Shown: positions 31,971 to 43,794, numbered from the stretch's first letter. The stretch is DNA of 64,000 nt from Bufo bufo (GCF_905171765.1 NC_053392.1:395960119-396024118); one strand, 5' to 3'. Numbers and translations: made by a program. The notes: a model not told the origin generated them from the letters alone.

Positions 31971-33535
31971 CTTGGGTTGCACAATATATATTACAATGTC
32001 TTTACAAGTTCTCTTCTTGGTTTAAAATGAAACATAGATATGCATAAGAGCTGAGTTAACAAAACTGTAGGATATTTTTAAATCAAGATTATTTGTAATA
32101 TTAATTAAAATTTTAGATGTATTACAACAATAATAATGGTTGGTTAAACATAAATACCCTTTAAGGAGAACCAGAGTTTTCACTGAGCTGCAATGCAAGA
32201 TCTGTAAATGGGCCCTCACCTACCATGTGCCATTTGCAATTCTGGCATTTTCTTATGTGGTAGAGAGGCCTTTGGACCCCCAAAAGACCCAGGCCCGATG
32301 CATCCGCTACCTCTGTAGCCACTATAGTTATGCCCCTGAGGAGAACACACGCAATATGTAGAACAAATTAAAATATGTTGGAGAAGATCTTGATTCGTTT
32401 TGCAACACATGGAGTAGAACAAGTAATGGTATGGAGTCTTTTATTGTTGGTAAGCTTTTAACATCAACTCTGCCTAACTGGAGTACTGTCTCTGATGGAT
32501 TGACTGGCACAATTACCATATCTTATTAAGATCTTGATGAGCAAACTTGTCTGTATGTTTGGAGAAAAATGCCCTTAAAGCTGCAGACTTCTGGGAAAGG
32601 ATATAGAACGTAAGAAAAAAAATGAAAAGGCTAAAAGCTTTAAAAAAAATAGAATTTTTTTTATTCCAAACATTTTCAAACTAGTGTAAACTGGGACTAT
32701 TTTCAGACACACAGGACCACTGAGGTTTCTGGACTGAGTGCCATAATAAAGAAATGTAAACCATAATGACTACATGTCCCATTCACTTTCCATAAGCTGT
32801 ACAATTATTGAATAAAAGAAAAATTTCTCTTCAGGTTAAACGCACTTGGTTTTTCTCTAGGGACAATAACTGTGTTTTTTAATTTTTTTTATAAAGAAGG
32901 TCTTGTGTGAGTAATTCCGGAGTAGTAACTGAGGAGAAATACGCATTATAGAATGATGTAAAATTCTCCAAAGGCTTCCATACTATAATGTACTGACCTT
33001 AAATGGTTTTGTTAAACTATAATTAGGTTTTGTATATTTCCTCCAGCTGTTCTCAAGGGGCAGGGGTAAAGGTGACTTTAAATGTTGGCGTTTATACCCT
33101 ATCACTTCGAAACAATTCCACGGTTTTCAATTTATGGTTTAGCTGGTACTCTCAAAGCACATGGGATTTTCAGCTCAGTTTGTCCATAAATACTGCATTC
33201 CAAATTACCACTGAATAAGCACAACTCCCATTACACTTTTATCAGTGGCATATGAAAATGTTTATTCTTTATATTCTAACTGTAATGTCAGTTATTGGCT
33301 GCTGAAAAATATGTCTATGGTAATCGAATTATTTGTATATAAAAAAAACTGGTGCACATATATAAAGTATGCATAGAATACATGACTGGACATAAAATGA
33401 CAATAAAATACAAATATGTCAGTTAAACAATGCAATTAGTCCTCAAAAGGAAAAAGTAGATGGACACCAGTTATAGCTTGCAGTTGAGAAGCTTTGTAAG
33501 GCTGATTTCACATAGGGTTTTTTCCCTTCCAGGTG
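31971..33535. other. No gene seen; unassigned, one MITE fragment
   Basis: Mostly single-copy-looking AT-rich DNA. About 32255-32345 contains CTTTGGACCCCC and TAGTTATGCCCCTGAG words of a hAT-like MITE, truncated. No host exon recognised. Confidence 0.4.
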
Positions 33536-33549
33536 CTAAGTTTAGAAAG

Positions 33550-35278
33550 TTAAAACCAAACAATACCTCAGACCATATAACACAATATCCTAGGGGCTCT
33601 AGTCCATAATACAAAAGCACCAATAGTCGAACCAACCAATAGCCCCATACAAATACACATGAAGCATAATATATAAAATGTAATACAAAAGTTTATTGAG
33701 CATATATTAGTACATATAAAGGTGAAAACAAACAATGGGGGAAGATGACAAAATACACCCAAACCCCTGTATGCAAAGATGGGCCAGAGGCTCCCAGTAA
33801 AAAAGTACCCACCAGATATAAATCACAGTATCATTACAAATATGACATACACCAAAGGCTTAAATCTGATCCTGTAGGGATAGAAATACACGATGGTGTC
33901 TAGCTGCTAACCAATTGTAAGCATCTAAACCCTGAGACCCCAGGGAAAAATATGCAATTCAAAACTGGCATACAAATATACAGCCAATATGCCAGGGCAA
34001 AGCCCTGATAACAGGTGACACACAGATGGATAGCAGTATTACAAGCAAATAGTCATAATCAATTACCCATGGTGGATACAAAAACCGAGGCCCCGACACT
34101 GCTGCTACCTCAATGCGCGTTTCGCCAGCCCACTGGCTTCATCAGGAGGCTACGGAACACTAATACTTGTTGGAGTATAAATATCTGAACTGCACCTGAG
34201 GTTAATAAGGTCACTTACCTGGCATGATTAGACAGTCCGCATCATGAAAGGGCGCCGCTCGTCTCTGTGCAACAGATGCCGGGAACACCCACGCACCACA
34301 CGTACAGCCATGATGTGGATGACATGTGGTGCGGGGAACCGCCCACGCCCGTCACCAAGGTAACGAGCCGACGGAGCGCTCCATGATGCGGCCGCTCAGC
34401 GCATGCGCGGGATGCGTCCAACCTTAGGTAAAAAGCCTGAAATACTAAGGAGAATACACCAATATTAGAGCATAGATCTTACCCCCTGTTGTGCAGTATA
34501 AACACATTGTGTTCAAAATATGTAATCCTTGTGCAATTAACATCCATGATTGTACCAAATCCCTACAGACACTGTGAATCATGATTCTAATAATCATATA
34601 GAGAAATAAAACCCAATTAAAACCAATCCAATGACATTGCTGAAAACAATAAATACATAAAACATATAATGAATTAGAAGTATAAAGTGCAAGTGATAAT
34701 AAAGTGACATGTGAAATATGCATAAACACAACACTATCTTTTCAAATAAAAGTGTTACAAATATCAATTCATAAATACATGGTTATTGTAATACATAGGA
34801 GGAAAAAACTAATAAAAAGTGTTATATAGTCTAAGGTGTCTTGTGCACAGCATAGAGGAGATCCTCTCCATTTGAAGTCTCCCAAAAAAATTTAATGCAG
34901 CATGGCTTCGAAGAATATAATGGCCTCACAGGTGCTATTCAGAAACAGAAAGAAAAACATAAAATTAGACAGTTTACAGTCAGAACTTATTTAATAAAAC
35001 AAAAAAATAGGGAAACAACCCACACAGAGACATATCATGCCCCACATACATAATAAAAATACACATAATAAAAAAGCGCAATTAAAGAAAGGACCTGTAA
35101 CTTACTGCTTCATTTAAACCCCAAAGGATCTCAGTTTTCAACCTTACGATTCATTTTGTTTCCCTTTGTAATAGTAATTTTTTAATATCTCTGCCCCGAC
35201 AACCCATGATGATTTTATCAATACCCCTGACTTTCAGGCCCCTTGGGTCACAGTCATGTTAGTCTTTAAAATGTAGGG
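33550..35278 (-). repeat. PLE 3' noncoding region
   Basis: No open frame with domain content. Carries a relic hammerhead-like motif at 34100-34146, GC-rich sequence at 34220-34420 (CGCATGCGCGGGATGCG) and AT-rich sequence toward the coding end. Counts as the terminal noncoding part of the element on the minus strand. Confidence 0.6.
34100..34146 (-). ncRNA. Hammerhead-like motif in PLE noncoding region
   Basis: On the minus strand: CTGATGA (34145-34139), helix II GCCAG/CTGGC (34137-34133 with 34128-34124) and GAAAC (34123-34119). The downstream part that should give helix III and the cleavage site reads GCGCATTGAGGTAGC and does not pair well, and helix I is poor. The core arrangement and its position in a PLE support a hammerhead origin; catalytic activity is unlikely. 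Confidence 0.45.
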
Positions 35279-35744
35279 CTATGGGTTGCATTTGGTCAGA
35301 TCCTCCATTCTCATTGTTGCCACCAGTCGAATCTTGCTGGCGTGTTCCAAAATCCTAACACAGAGCTCTCTAGTTGTAATGCCCACATACATAAGATTAC
35401 ATGGGCATGTGATTAGATACACCACCGCTGTTGACCTACAAGTAATGTGGTGAACTATTTGGTATTCTCTGGCCCCTCTGGAGTCTACAAAGTCTGATGT
35501 CGTCAGCATATATTGCATGCTTGACAATTCCCACAGGAGAATGACCACCACCTGGGGCCTTTACTACAAAAAACACAACGTGTTATTGGTGGTACATAGT
35601 GACTCCTTGTAAGGATGTCTCCCAAATTCTTAGCTTTCTTCCATGTGATCAGTGGATAATCTGACAGTGATTTTTTAAGATCATTGTCAGAACGCAAGAT
35701 CGGGCAATGTCTGGTCATTATTTCCCTAATTTTTCGCCAATGTA

Positions 35745-36948
35745 CAGGGTGGGCCATTTATATGGATACACCTTAATAAAATGGGAATGGTTGGTGATAT
35801 TAACTTCCTGTTTGTGGCACATTAGTATATGTGAGGGGGGAAACTTTTCAAGATGGGTGGTGACCATGGCAGCCATTTTGAAGTCAGCCATTTTGAATCC
35901 AACTTTTGTTTTTTCAATAGGAAGAGGGTCATGTGACACATCAAACTTATTGGGAATTTCACACGAAAAACAATGTTGTGCTTGGTTTTAGCGTAACTTT
36001 ATTATTTCATGAGTTTTTTACAAGTTTCTGACCACTTATAAAATGTGTTCAATGTGCTGCCCATTGTGTTGGATTGTTAATGCAACCCTCTTCTCCCACT
36101 CTTCACACACTGATAGCAACACCGCAGGAGAAATGCTAGCACAGGCTTCCAGTATCCGTAGTTTCAGGTGCTGCACCATTGATGGTATGGTGTGGTATAT
36201 GGGGTACAAAGATAGTGGGGCCATTCTTCATCAATGGAAACCTCAAGGCCACTGGATATGCGAAATTGCTACATGATGATGTGTTTTCCTCTTTATGCAC
36301 TGAAGCTGGCACGTTCCCTGAGTTTTTCCAGCAAGATTGTGCACCACCACATTATGGGTGTCAGGTCCGAGCATTCCAAGATGAACAGTTTCCTGGAAAG
36401 TGGATTGGTCGTCGTGGGCCAGTTTAATGGCCCCCAAGGTCTCACGATCTGACCCCTTAGACTTTTATCTTTGGGGTCATCTGAAGGCAATTGTCTATGC
36501 TGTGAAGATACGAGATGTGCAGCACCTGAAACTACGGATACTGGAAGCTTGTGCTAGCATTTCTCCTGCGGATTTGCTATCAGTGTGTAAAGAGTTGGAG
36601 AAGAGGGTTGCATTGACAATCCAACACAATGGGCAGCACATTGAACACATTTTATAAGTGGTCAGAAACTTGTAAATATCTCATGAAAGAATAAAGTTAC
36701 GTTAAAACCAAGCACACCATTGTTTTTCTTGTGAAATTCCCAATAAGTTTGATGTGTCACATGACCTTCTTCCTATTGAAAAAACAAAAGTTGGATTCAA
36801 AATTGCCGACTTCAAAATGGCCGCCATGGTCACCACCCATCTTGAAAAGTTTCCCCCCTCACATATACTAATGTGCCACAAACAGGAAGTTAATATCACC
36901 AAACATTCCCATTTTATTAAGGTGTATCCATATAAATGGCCCTCCCTG
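35745..36948 (+). mobile_element. Mariner-like fold-back element inserted in PLE
   Basis: Flanked by TA (35743-35744 and 36949-36950). Ends CAGGGTGGGCCATTTATATG and its inverse CATATAAATGGCCCTCCCTG. The inverse relation is not limited to termini: 35745-~36180 is reverse complementary to ~36511-36948, arms of ~437 bp around a ~330-bp centre. The inner parts of the arms are transposase coding sequence, so the element arose by inverted duplication of the 3' half of a mariner-like element. Confidence 0.9.
36181..36657 (+). pseudogene. Mariner-like transposase, C-terminal fragment
   Basis: The readable part covers the second half of a DDE/D transposase: FFQQDCAPPHYG (second catalytic Asp, about 36324-36360), then, after a frameshift near 36420, DFYLWGHLKAIVYAVKI (about 36458-36508) with an Asp in the third catalytic position, about 40 residues after the second. 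It ends QHNGQHIEHIL with TAA at 36655-36657. The N-terminal DNA-binding domain and first Asp are missing. Family recognition rests on the PPHY and LDFYLWG words, typical of mariner-like proteins. Confidence 0.8.
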
Positions 36949-39002
36949 TACATTGAAAGGTGTAATAAAGCGTGGATTCACATCATTAGCCTTCTCTTTA
37001 CTTACCAAGAGGGAATCTCTAGATGATAGTTTTGCTCTCAAATAGCCCTTTCTGATGTCACGTTGGTTGTAATCCCTATTCCGAAATCTTTTAGAGAGGT
37101 CTTCAAACTGGGTCTCAAAGCGTTCATCACTGGAGCAGATCCTACGGAGTCTTAAAAATTGGCCCGTAGGAATGGCTCTGATGGTCTGTGGATAGTGAGA
37201 GGATTTTGCATGTAATAAAGTGTTTGCCCTGAGCTTCCTAAAAAGATCTGTGGAGACCCTGCCATCCAACTCCCTACCAAGTAGGATGTCCAAAAACTCA
37301 ATCTGTTCCCAGCTATATTTCGACATCAACTTTATGTTCCAGTCATTACCATTAAGTTGTTGAAGGAAGATGTCCAAATCGGCTGTGGAGCCTTGCCAGA
37401 TGAAAAGAACATCATCGATTTACCTCGACCACGAGACCACTGAGCTATGGCCTGGTATATTCTGGACTACCTCCCTCTTCCACATCCCCAGAAAAAGATT
37501 GGCATACGAGGGCGCACATGTCGCCCCCATCGCCGTTGCCTGGAGCTGTAGGAAGAGGCGGTCCTTAAATACAAAATAGTTGTGCCAAAGTACAAAGTCC
37601 AGAATCTTGATAATGAACCTGACCAAATCCGGTTCTAAATCCATCATGTGTAGAAAATATTTAACTGCCCAGTTCCCGTGGTCATGGCATATCGAAGTGT
37701 ACACGGCCTCCACGTCGCAGGTGACAAACATAATATCTTCCTCCAAAATGACCCCATTAAATTTCTTCAAAATGTCTGACGTATCCTTGACATAGGATGG
37801 CAGGGTCTCAACACAGTCCCTCTGATAGAAGTCCACATATCTGCTAGTCCATTCACAAAGACTACCCACACCGGACACAATTGGGCATCCAGGGGGATTC
37901 ACAATGTCCTTGTGAATTTTGGGCAGCAGATATAATGTGGGCGTGATGGGTTGATCTACCACCAGACCTTCCCTCAGTTTGGGAGTCAGTATGTTATTAT
38001 CAAACCCCCATTGTAATATGCCATCTAGCTTAGTTTTAAATCTATCCAACCGTTTGTAACATTCCTTCTGATTTAACTGCCTAAAGGCCTCCTTCTCATA
38101 CAACTGTTTCGGCCATATCACATTTCCACCCTTGTCTGCAGGCTTGATAACAACATCATTATAGCCCCGCAGTTCCCTGATGGCCTGGCGCTGGCCCCAA
38201 GTAAGATCAAATGGACCAGCACCACCACCAATAGATTCAAATTCCTGCCTGACCAACTTGATGAAAATATCCACGGTTGGACATATATTACGAGGGGGGG
38301 GAATCTGCGACCGGCGGCACAGGTGCATGGGTAATTTTGTGGAGGATACATCCTCCTGTTCATCCAAGGTGATTATAAGTCCATCAGTGCCTGTTGTTCT
38401 ACAGCTGAAGAGAGTTTTAACATATTTTGTTTCCTATTGAAGTGTTTTTTTAAAAGTAGTTTCCTCCCAAAAAGTTTCAGATCCTTCACTGCTGTGAAAA
38501 GGTCGAAACTACCTGAGGGAGCAAACGTAAGGCCCTTCTGTAACACATCGGTCTGTGTTTTAGTCAATGTATAAGAGGAGAGATTAATTACCTTCAATTT
38601 CTCGTGTGCCTCTTTCCGAGCTGATCCATATTCCTGTTTTTTCTCTTGGGTCTGGGGGTGTTGGATATATGTGGGAATAGTGTTCTTTCTACTCAATGTT
38701 CCAGCACCCCCCTGTCTTTCTAAAAAATGATCACCACATGATTCTTCAGAGATGGTCGAAGTGCCTGACAAGGAAGGAGTGAATTATGCACTCCTCTCTC
38801 GTCTCTGTTGCCAGCTATATACTTTTTTTAGCCTGAAAGTCTAATAAATCTCTTTGAAATTTCTTAGCCTTCAGACCCTGAATATTCTTCTCCCAACTAC
38901 ATAGATCTTCCTCTTGCTTTTTATCAAAGCCCTCAAATTCCTCTTTAGTAAGAAGCTCCTGCAGCTTGTCTCTCACTGTGTCTATCTCCTAAGTTTAGAA
39001 AG

Positions 39003-41401
39003 GACAGCACCTGCACTAAACACTGACCCATGCAATTGAATGGATATCTTCACATGAGCGATTTTCCACACAAACCATTGGTCTGTGCCAAGAAAATTTT
39101 AGCGTGTTCTGCATTTGTTTGTTTTTCCAGCAAGACTCAAGGAATCGGTCTATGAGAAAAACGGGCCACACGCAAAGTCCATCAATAGTTATCCCACGAA
39201 AGCTATTTCTGTGAAATGAATAGGACATTTCAAATTGTGCATTATTACAATATACATGCAATACAAATATTGTAGGTTTCATATGTATAGTACATTTTCC
39301 TCTCTGGTAGCGCCCCCTGCTGTTTATATTTTTGGTCCACCGTCTTCTGCTTCCCTGCTCCATTCCCCTACCCTCAATGTTGGTGTAGTGGTCTTACAGA
39401 GAAGCAAGTGAAGCAGTCCAGACACTTTTCATTGATGCAACTCTACTTCTAAATTCATAGACGTACCTCTCTAGACAGTGGAGAAGGAAATTGTAGGGGC
39501 ATTACATACCAGATGTATCTCTGGGGCTATATATGAGGGATTATTTTCTATGCAGGGGAGGAAGGGGTTAACAAGGCCTAAGTGCATCCTGGAAAATAAA
39601 GGGGCTTGATGAGCTTCTGCCCACCCACAGAAATATAAGCAAGTCCTCCAAATGTTTTTAATTTTGCAGGATTATCCCTTTCATTTTGAACTTGTTAGCG
39701 TTCACTGTCTGTAACACGGGTGAGTCTCCTACAAGCCCTCTGCATGGGCCAAAGAAGAAAAAGGGAACTGCAGGCTGCTAATAACATATATTACAAATAT
39801 AAAAAGGTGTTCTTTATAATGAAACACACTGAAAATGGTTGAATAAAAGAATAACCAACTTACTGTAGGATAAGTAAACTGGGTGATCCAATCCAATGCA
39901 CGTAGGAACCAACCCCAAGGAATGAATAAAACTGTTTGCTTTTCTATTCCATCATTAAAAGCTAGGCATATATTAGACTTTATAGGTACTTGGTAGAATC
40001 TCTTTACTAATAAATCACTAAAGTTTTACATACAAAAACCTTTCGATGGCATCCAATATGGTTTCATTATAATTACAGAAAAGCTGTAATATTTCTTAAA
40101 ATATTGAAAGAAATTATAACATTGAAAGCGACTAAGTATATCACAGAGTTCTATAGAAAGGTCCCATTACAAACACTGACATAGTGTCTGTGAACCTTTA
40201 CTGTAGCTTCTGACAATTTCATCTTCACTGTTTAACTGCAGTTGAAATTGCACTGCGTCCCCTCTGCAAAGGAGATGATGTTCAGGTAAATTTGAAGAGG
40301 AAGTAGTGCTGGCTGCTACCCCTTTAAACAGCTGATTGGCAGAGGTGCCAGGAGTCGATCGGATATTGATGACCTATCCCGAAGTCATCAATATTAACCC
40401 ACTGCCTTTGAGCAGGTCTTTTGAACATTGGTGGGTGACTACTAAAACACAAAAGAGCTACGACAATATATGAATCTACATTACACTGATACATATTGTC
40501 AACAAATCTGCAGTCTGACAAAAAAAAGTACAAATATGTTCAGATTTCTGCCCTTCCAACTTTCTCGGTTCCATCCACATAATGACCTTTTCTTATTCTT
40601 TCCTTTTATCATCTAACCAACTTATCCATCTGGCAGCTGGAACACTTTTTAGATGCTATGTAATGGAGAAACTTTGCCACGTTCAAGTAAGCCCAACTTG
40701 TTTTTATTGAATTAACATCAAAATAAGTGATATCGATCCCAATGTGAGCAGTGGAAAGCATTATGGAATTAAGTAACAAAGAGGAGAGTTCAATGTGCAG
40801 AAAAGCCGTTTAACACCAGTACACTTAGTTTTCCTATTTCAAAGTTCATTTTGTCCTTTTCAGAAAGTTACAGTGATGGAAAACTTCCATTCTTTTTAAA
40901 GTCAGAGCTGATATAATATAATCAAGGTTCTGAATATTGAAAGCATATTCCTTCCAATTGTTGAAAATTAAAGGTGCCTTTACATGTAGCAGAAAAATCC
41001 GCCAGAAAATATACAGGTTTGGATTTTTACAATGGTGCACATTTTACCTTACTTTCATTTTGTTCTATTGCATCTCCTGTCACTGGGACTAGTGTTTGGC
41101 AAATTGAAGCATCCGAAGTGGAATTCGATTCGAAATATTTTATTCACCACGAATCTGAATTTCCGCACGCTTTGTTGTATCTAATTAATTTTATCTAAAA
41201 TGGTTGCTGATTGAAGAAAACTCACCAAGGACTTGCAGTGAGTGTGAAGACGTCACCACGTGATCACGTAACCCCCTGAGCACCTGAGTGTGAGTCTCAG
41301 ATGCTGCGATCAGCATTCAGAAAAACAAAGAAGTAACTCACCTGCTGACGAATTTCTACATGCACAGAACAACTGCGGACTCAGACTGTGATGCATATTG
41401 T
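39003..41401. other. No gene seen; mostly unassigned
   Basis: AT-rich DNA with no recognised coding region. About 40310-40410 carries AACAGCTGATTGGCAGAGG and GATATTGATGACCTATCCC, a repeat word set that recurs at 51870-51950 and 53615-53690. About 41225-41345 has short GC-rich words (CCACGTGATCACG). Nothing else supported. Confidence 0.4.
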
Positions 41402-41580
41402 TACAGTTACAGTAAAAATTGCAGCTTTTTTATGTCCAGTATAAAATCCAGTACAGGTACACGTACACCACTTACATGTTTCGGGTAAACATGGTGCCTG
41501 AAACATGTAAGTGGTGTATGTGTACCTGTACTGGATTTTTATGTTGGACATAATAAAGCTGCAATTTTACTGGAACTGGA
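41402..41580. repeat. Long inverted repeat next to hammerhead-like motif
   Basis: Left arm about 41402-41484 and right arm about 41501-41580 are near-complementary (ACAGGTACACGTACACCACT against AGTGGTGTATGTGTACCTGT), around GGGTAAACATGGTGCC. The right arm ends with AATAAAGCTGCAATTTTAC, a 3'-end-like word resembling the 13225 tail. Probably an inverted duplication of a PLE-type terminal region. Confidence 0.75.
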
Positions 41581-41811
41581 TGCTAGAGTATTGGAGTCTA
41601 TCGACAGACTGCTTTTCATCCAGCTACCTTTGTCTTAAAGAATCTCCACCATACTTACGGGTTATTATTGTAAGATTATAGAGGAAGCATTAATAATATG
41701 AACAGTGACGAGAAAGAAAATAGTCAGCGGCACTCACCAGTGTATTGCTTCAACTTGATGCTTTATTCCACAGAGTTATGGACATGGCATGGGGCAGACA
41801 GACATTCAAAC

Positions 41812-41867
41812 ACGCACCAAACAGCGACGGCCGTTTCGCGCTACATGCGCTTCATCGGGCTGTGCGT
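41812..41867 (-). ncRNA. Type I hammerhead-ribozyme-like motif with self-complementary helix III
   Basis: Minus strand, 5' to 3': helix I strand ACGC (41867-41864) and ACAGC (41863-41859); core CCGATGA (41858-41852), one change from CTGATGA; helix II GCGC/GCGC around ATGTA (41850-41838) after one extra A; GAAAC (41837-41833); helix III sequence ACGGCCGT (41834-41827), a perfect palindrome; cleavage triplet GTC (41828-41826); then GCTGT (41825-41821) pairing ACAGC, a TTGGT bulge, and GCGT (41815-41812) pairing ACGC. This is the type I layout with a bulged helix I reported in Penelope-like elements and retrozymes, where a minimal helix III works as a dimer. The U4-to-C change and extra A would weaken or abolish cleavage. 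Confidence 0.6.
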
Positions 41868-42773
41868 AATAATATGAAACTTATTAAATGTGATTTCCTA
41901 ACATATTACTTAATGAGGATCCAAAATGCAGCTTCAATACAGCTCTCAGTCAAGAAATTAGAGGAAAACAGAGACACAAGAATAAAATGATGAATTTACG
42001 ACTAAAGCTTTCGCCAGTAACGTTTGTATGATGTTCCTGAAAGCAAGCATCCTGTTTAACAGTACAAAAAAAAGCTAAATGAATTTCTCTGTTTGACAAG
42101 AATGAGACAGGTACTAATTCCATCATCTGTGATTTAAGTGCAATAATTACAGCTCTCGTACTGACATTTCCCTGTTTCCAGCCATGACATGATTGTTATT
42201 TTCTGCTGCAGACATCTTCTCCTCTTTATTCACAGGCAATCAGCAGTAGGGAGGAGACACCAAAAGAAAGATGTATCTGAAGGACCTTAGATGACCTTCA
42301 GCAAAATTACCCTTCTCTTTCGTAAACCGTTCTGCATAGGATATTTTTCCTTGGATGATGTCACTCACTGCCCTCGTTCTATTTAAAAAAACAGGTGCAT
42401 GGCAAGAACTGTCTGGGGCAGAGGATATGTTCCTGAGATGTAATTGATTGGGGCGGCAGAGCTTTTCTTCTGACAGCTGCCTTTGTTCCTTCTTTTTTTC
42501 ATTCCATAAGTGAATAGGAAAATAACTATCACTGACTAGACAATTACTCCTTCTCTATAGCCGCTCAAGGTGTTTGTTATGAGTTATGAGTGCATTCTGC
42601 TGTCAGCCGCTATGCTCCATTCCATTGTGTCAGGACCATTAAAAGGTCTATCAGAAATATAACTCAGGTCTCCTTGTTACTAAGTATGATAGATCTTTTA
42701 CGATCTAACCCTGTTTTCTAAACAGCTTTTTTTTTTTGTAAGGAAAAAAAAAGGAAGATTTGCTAATCCTATC
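41868..42773. other. Apparently single-copy noncoding DNA
   Basis: No repeat termini and no coding signals. Sequence around 42060-42260 is complex, with CTGTGATTTAAGTGCAATAA and TTACAGCTC words, and looks like candidate conserved noncoding DNA. A T run then an A run lie near 42728-42753, just before the next insertion. Confidence 0.35.
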
Positions 42774-42799
42774 TAAGGCCTCATGCACATGACCATTGG

Positions 42800-43138
42800 C
42801 CACATTTATTAAGACCAGCGTTTTAGATAAAGCCCTAAGATGGCGGTGGTTCCGCCGGAGTTATGAAAAGGCTCTCCATAACTTCGGCGCATCCAGCGCC
42901 AGTTCTAAATGTAAGATAGCTTCCGAGCTGTCTTACATTTAGACCATTTTCTATGCATAAAACAGACGTAGAAAATGTTGAATGAGACAGGCCTGACTGC
43001 CCGTCTCCTTCTCCGCCAACGCCACGTCTACAAGTTTAGACCTGGCATGAGCGGGGAGAAGTTGCAGATAGCGTCTGTGCCATCTGCGCCTGAAATGCAC
43101 CTAATTTAGGCGTATTTCAGAATAGTAAATGACCCCTC
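42800..43138. repeat. MITE-like repeat (family of 23074-23929)
   Basis: CATTTATTAAGACCAGCGTTTTAG on the left and GTAAATGACCCCT on the right, with inner GGCGCATC, CTAAATGTAAGATAGC and its inverse AGCTGTCTTACATTTAGA. Inverted relative of 23074-23929. Target duplication not defined. Confidence 0.6.
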
Positions 43139-43794
43139 ATATCCGTATTTCAGTCTGCAAACCACAGACCCTTAAAATACAGAGACCTCCCATGGGAATT
43201 CCACGTTTTTCTCACTCCCATCACCACAAATGTTATTCTCATTTGCAAGATGGACCAGAATAAGACATGTTCTATAATTTGCAGAACAGCCACATACAGT
43301 ACAGACCAAAAGTTTGGACACACCTTCTCATTCAAAGAGGTTTCTTTATTTTCATGACTATAAAAATTGTGGATTCACACTGAAGGCATCAAAACTATGA
43401 ATTAACCACTTGCCGCCGCGCTAACGCCGAAAGGCGTCATTGCGGCGGCTCCCCCAGGCTACGCTAACGCCGATTGGCGTCATCTTTCGTGAGCCGAGAT
43501 TTCCTGTGAACGCGCGCACACAGGCGCGCGCGCTCACAGGAACGGAAGGTAAGAGAGTTGATCTCCAGCCTGCCAGTGGCGATCGTTCGCTGGCAGGCTG
43601 GAGATGTGATTTTTTTAACCCCTAACAGGTATATTAGACGCTGTTTTGATAACAGCGTCTAATATACCTGCTACCTGGTCCTTTGGTGGTCCCCTTTGTT
43701 TGGATCGACCACCAGAGGACACAGGTAGCTCAGTAAAGTAGCACCAAGCACCACTACACTACACTACACCCCCCCCCCGTCACTTATTAATCCC

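Larger units (their letters stand above)
33550..38988 (-). mobile_element. Penelope-like element, long copy with 14-bp target duplication
   Basis: The insertion is bounded by the 14-bp direct repeat CTAAGTTTAGAAAG (33536-33549 and 38989-39002). Removing it joins MITE-like sequence into a continuous palindromic context (AGGTGCT...AGCACCT), supporting the boundaries. On the minus strand it holds one disrupted ORF (RT then GIY-YIG) followed by a ~1.7 kb noncoding region with a hammerhead-like motif. A mariner insertion (35745-36948) adds 1204 bp; without it the element is ~4.2 kb. It is probably slightly 5' truncated, since coding sequence begins right at the right duplication. Confidence 0.85.
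35279..38992 (-). pseudogene. PLE reverse transcriptase - GIY-YIG endonuclease ORF, disrupted
   Basis: Enzyme of a Penelope-like retroelement: copies element RNA and nicks target DNA. Minus strand, N to C: a lysine-rich N-terminal region (38992-38373) with LSSYTLTKTQTDVLQKGLTF; then, after a frameshift near 38370, the reverse transcriptase (38367-36949). RT motifs seen include VIKPADKGGN, LYLLPKIHKD, VTCDVEAVYTSI (motif A Asp), ATAMGATCAPSYANLF (motif B) and IDDVLFIW (motif C Asp pair). A stop codon at 37420-37422 lies just before motif C, and the same frame continues after it. A mariner splits the linker at 35745-36948 without other damage (ITPFN on one side, HWRKIREIM on the other). The endonuclease follows: VVYLITCPCNLMYVGITTRE and RILEHASKI fit GIY-YIG spacing, after a Cys-rich FSCGNCQACN where another frameshift lies. 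One stop, two frameshifts and one insertion: inactive but unusually readable. Confidence 0.92.

Noticed and set aside
36043..36276. Open frame in the left half of the mariner considered as an N-terminal transposase domain
   Set aside because: The left half is the inverted copy of the C-terminal coding region, so this frame is antisense to it.
41478..41515. TTTCGGG...CCTGAAAC considered as another hammerhead
   Set aside because: GAAACATGT is present, but no CTGATGA partner lies at the right distance on either strand; it is part of an inverted repeat.
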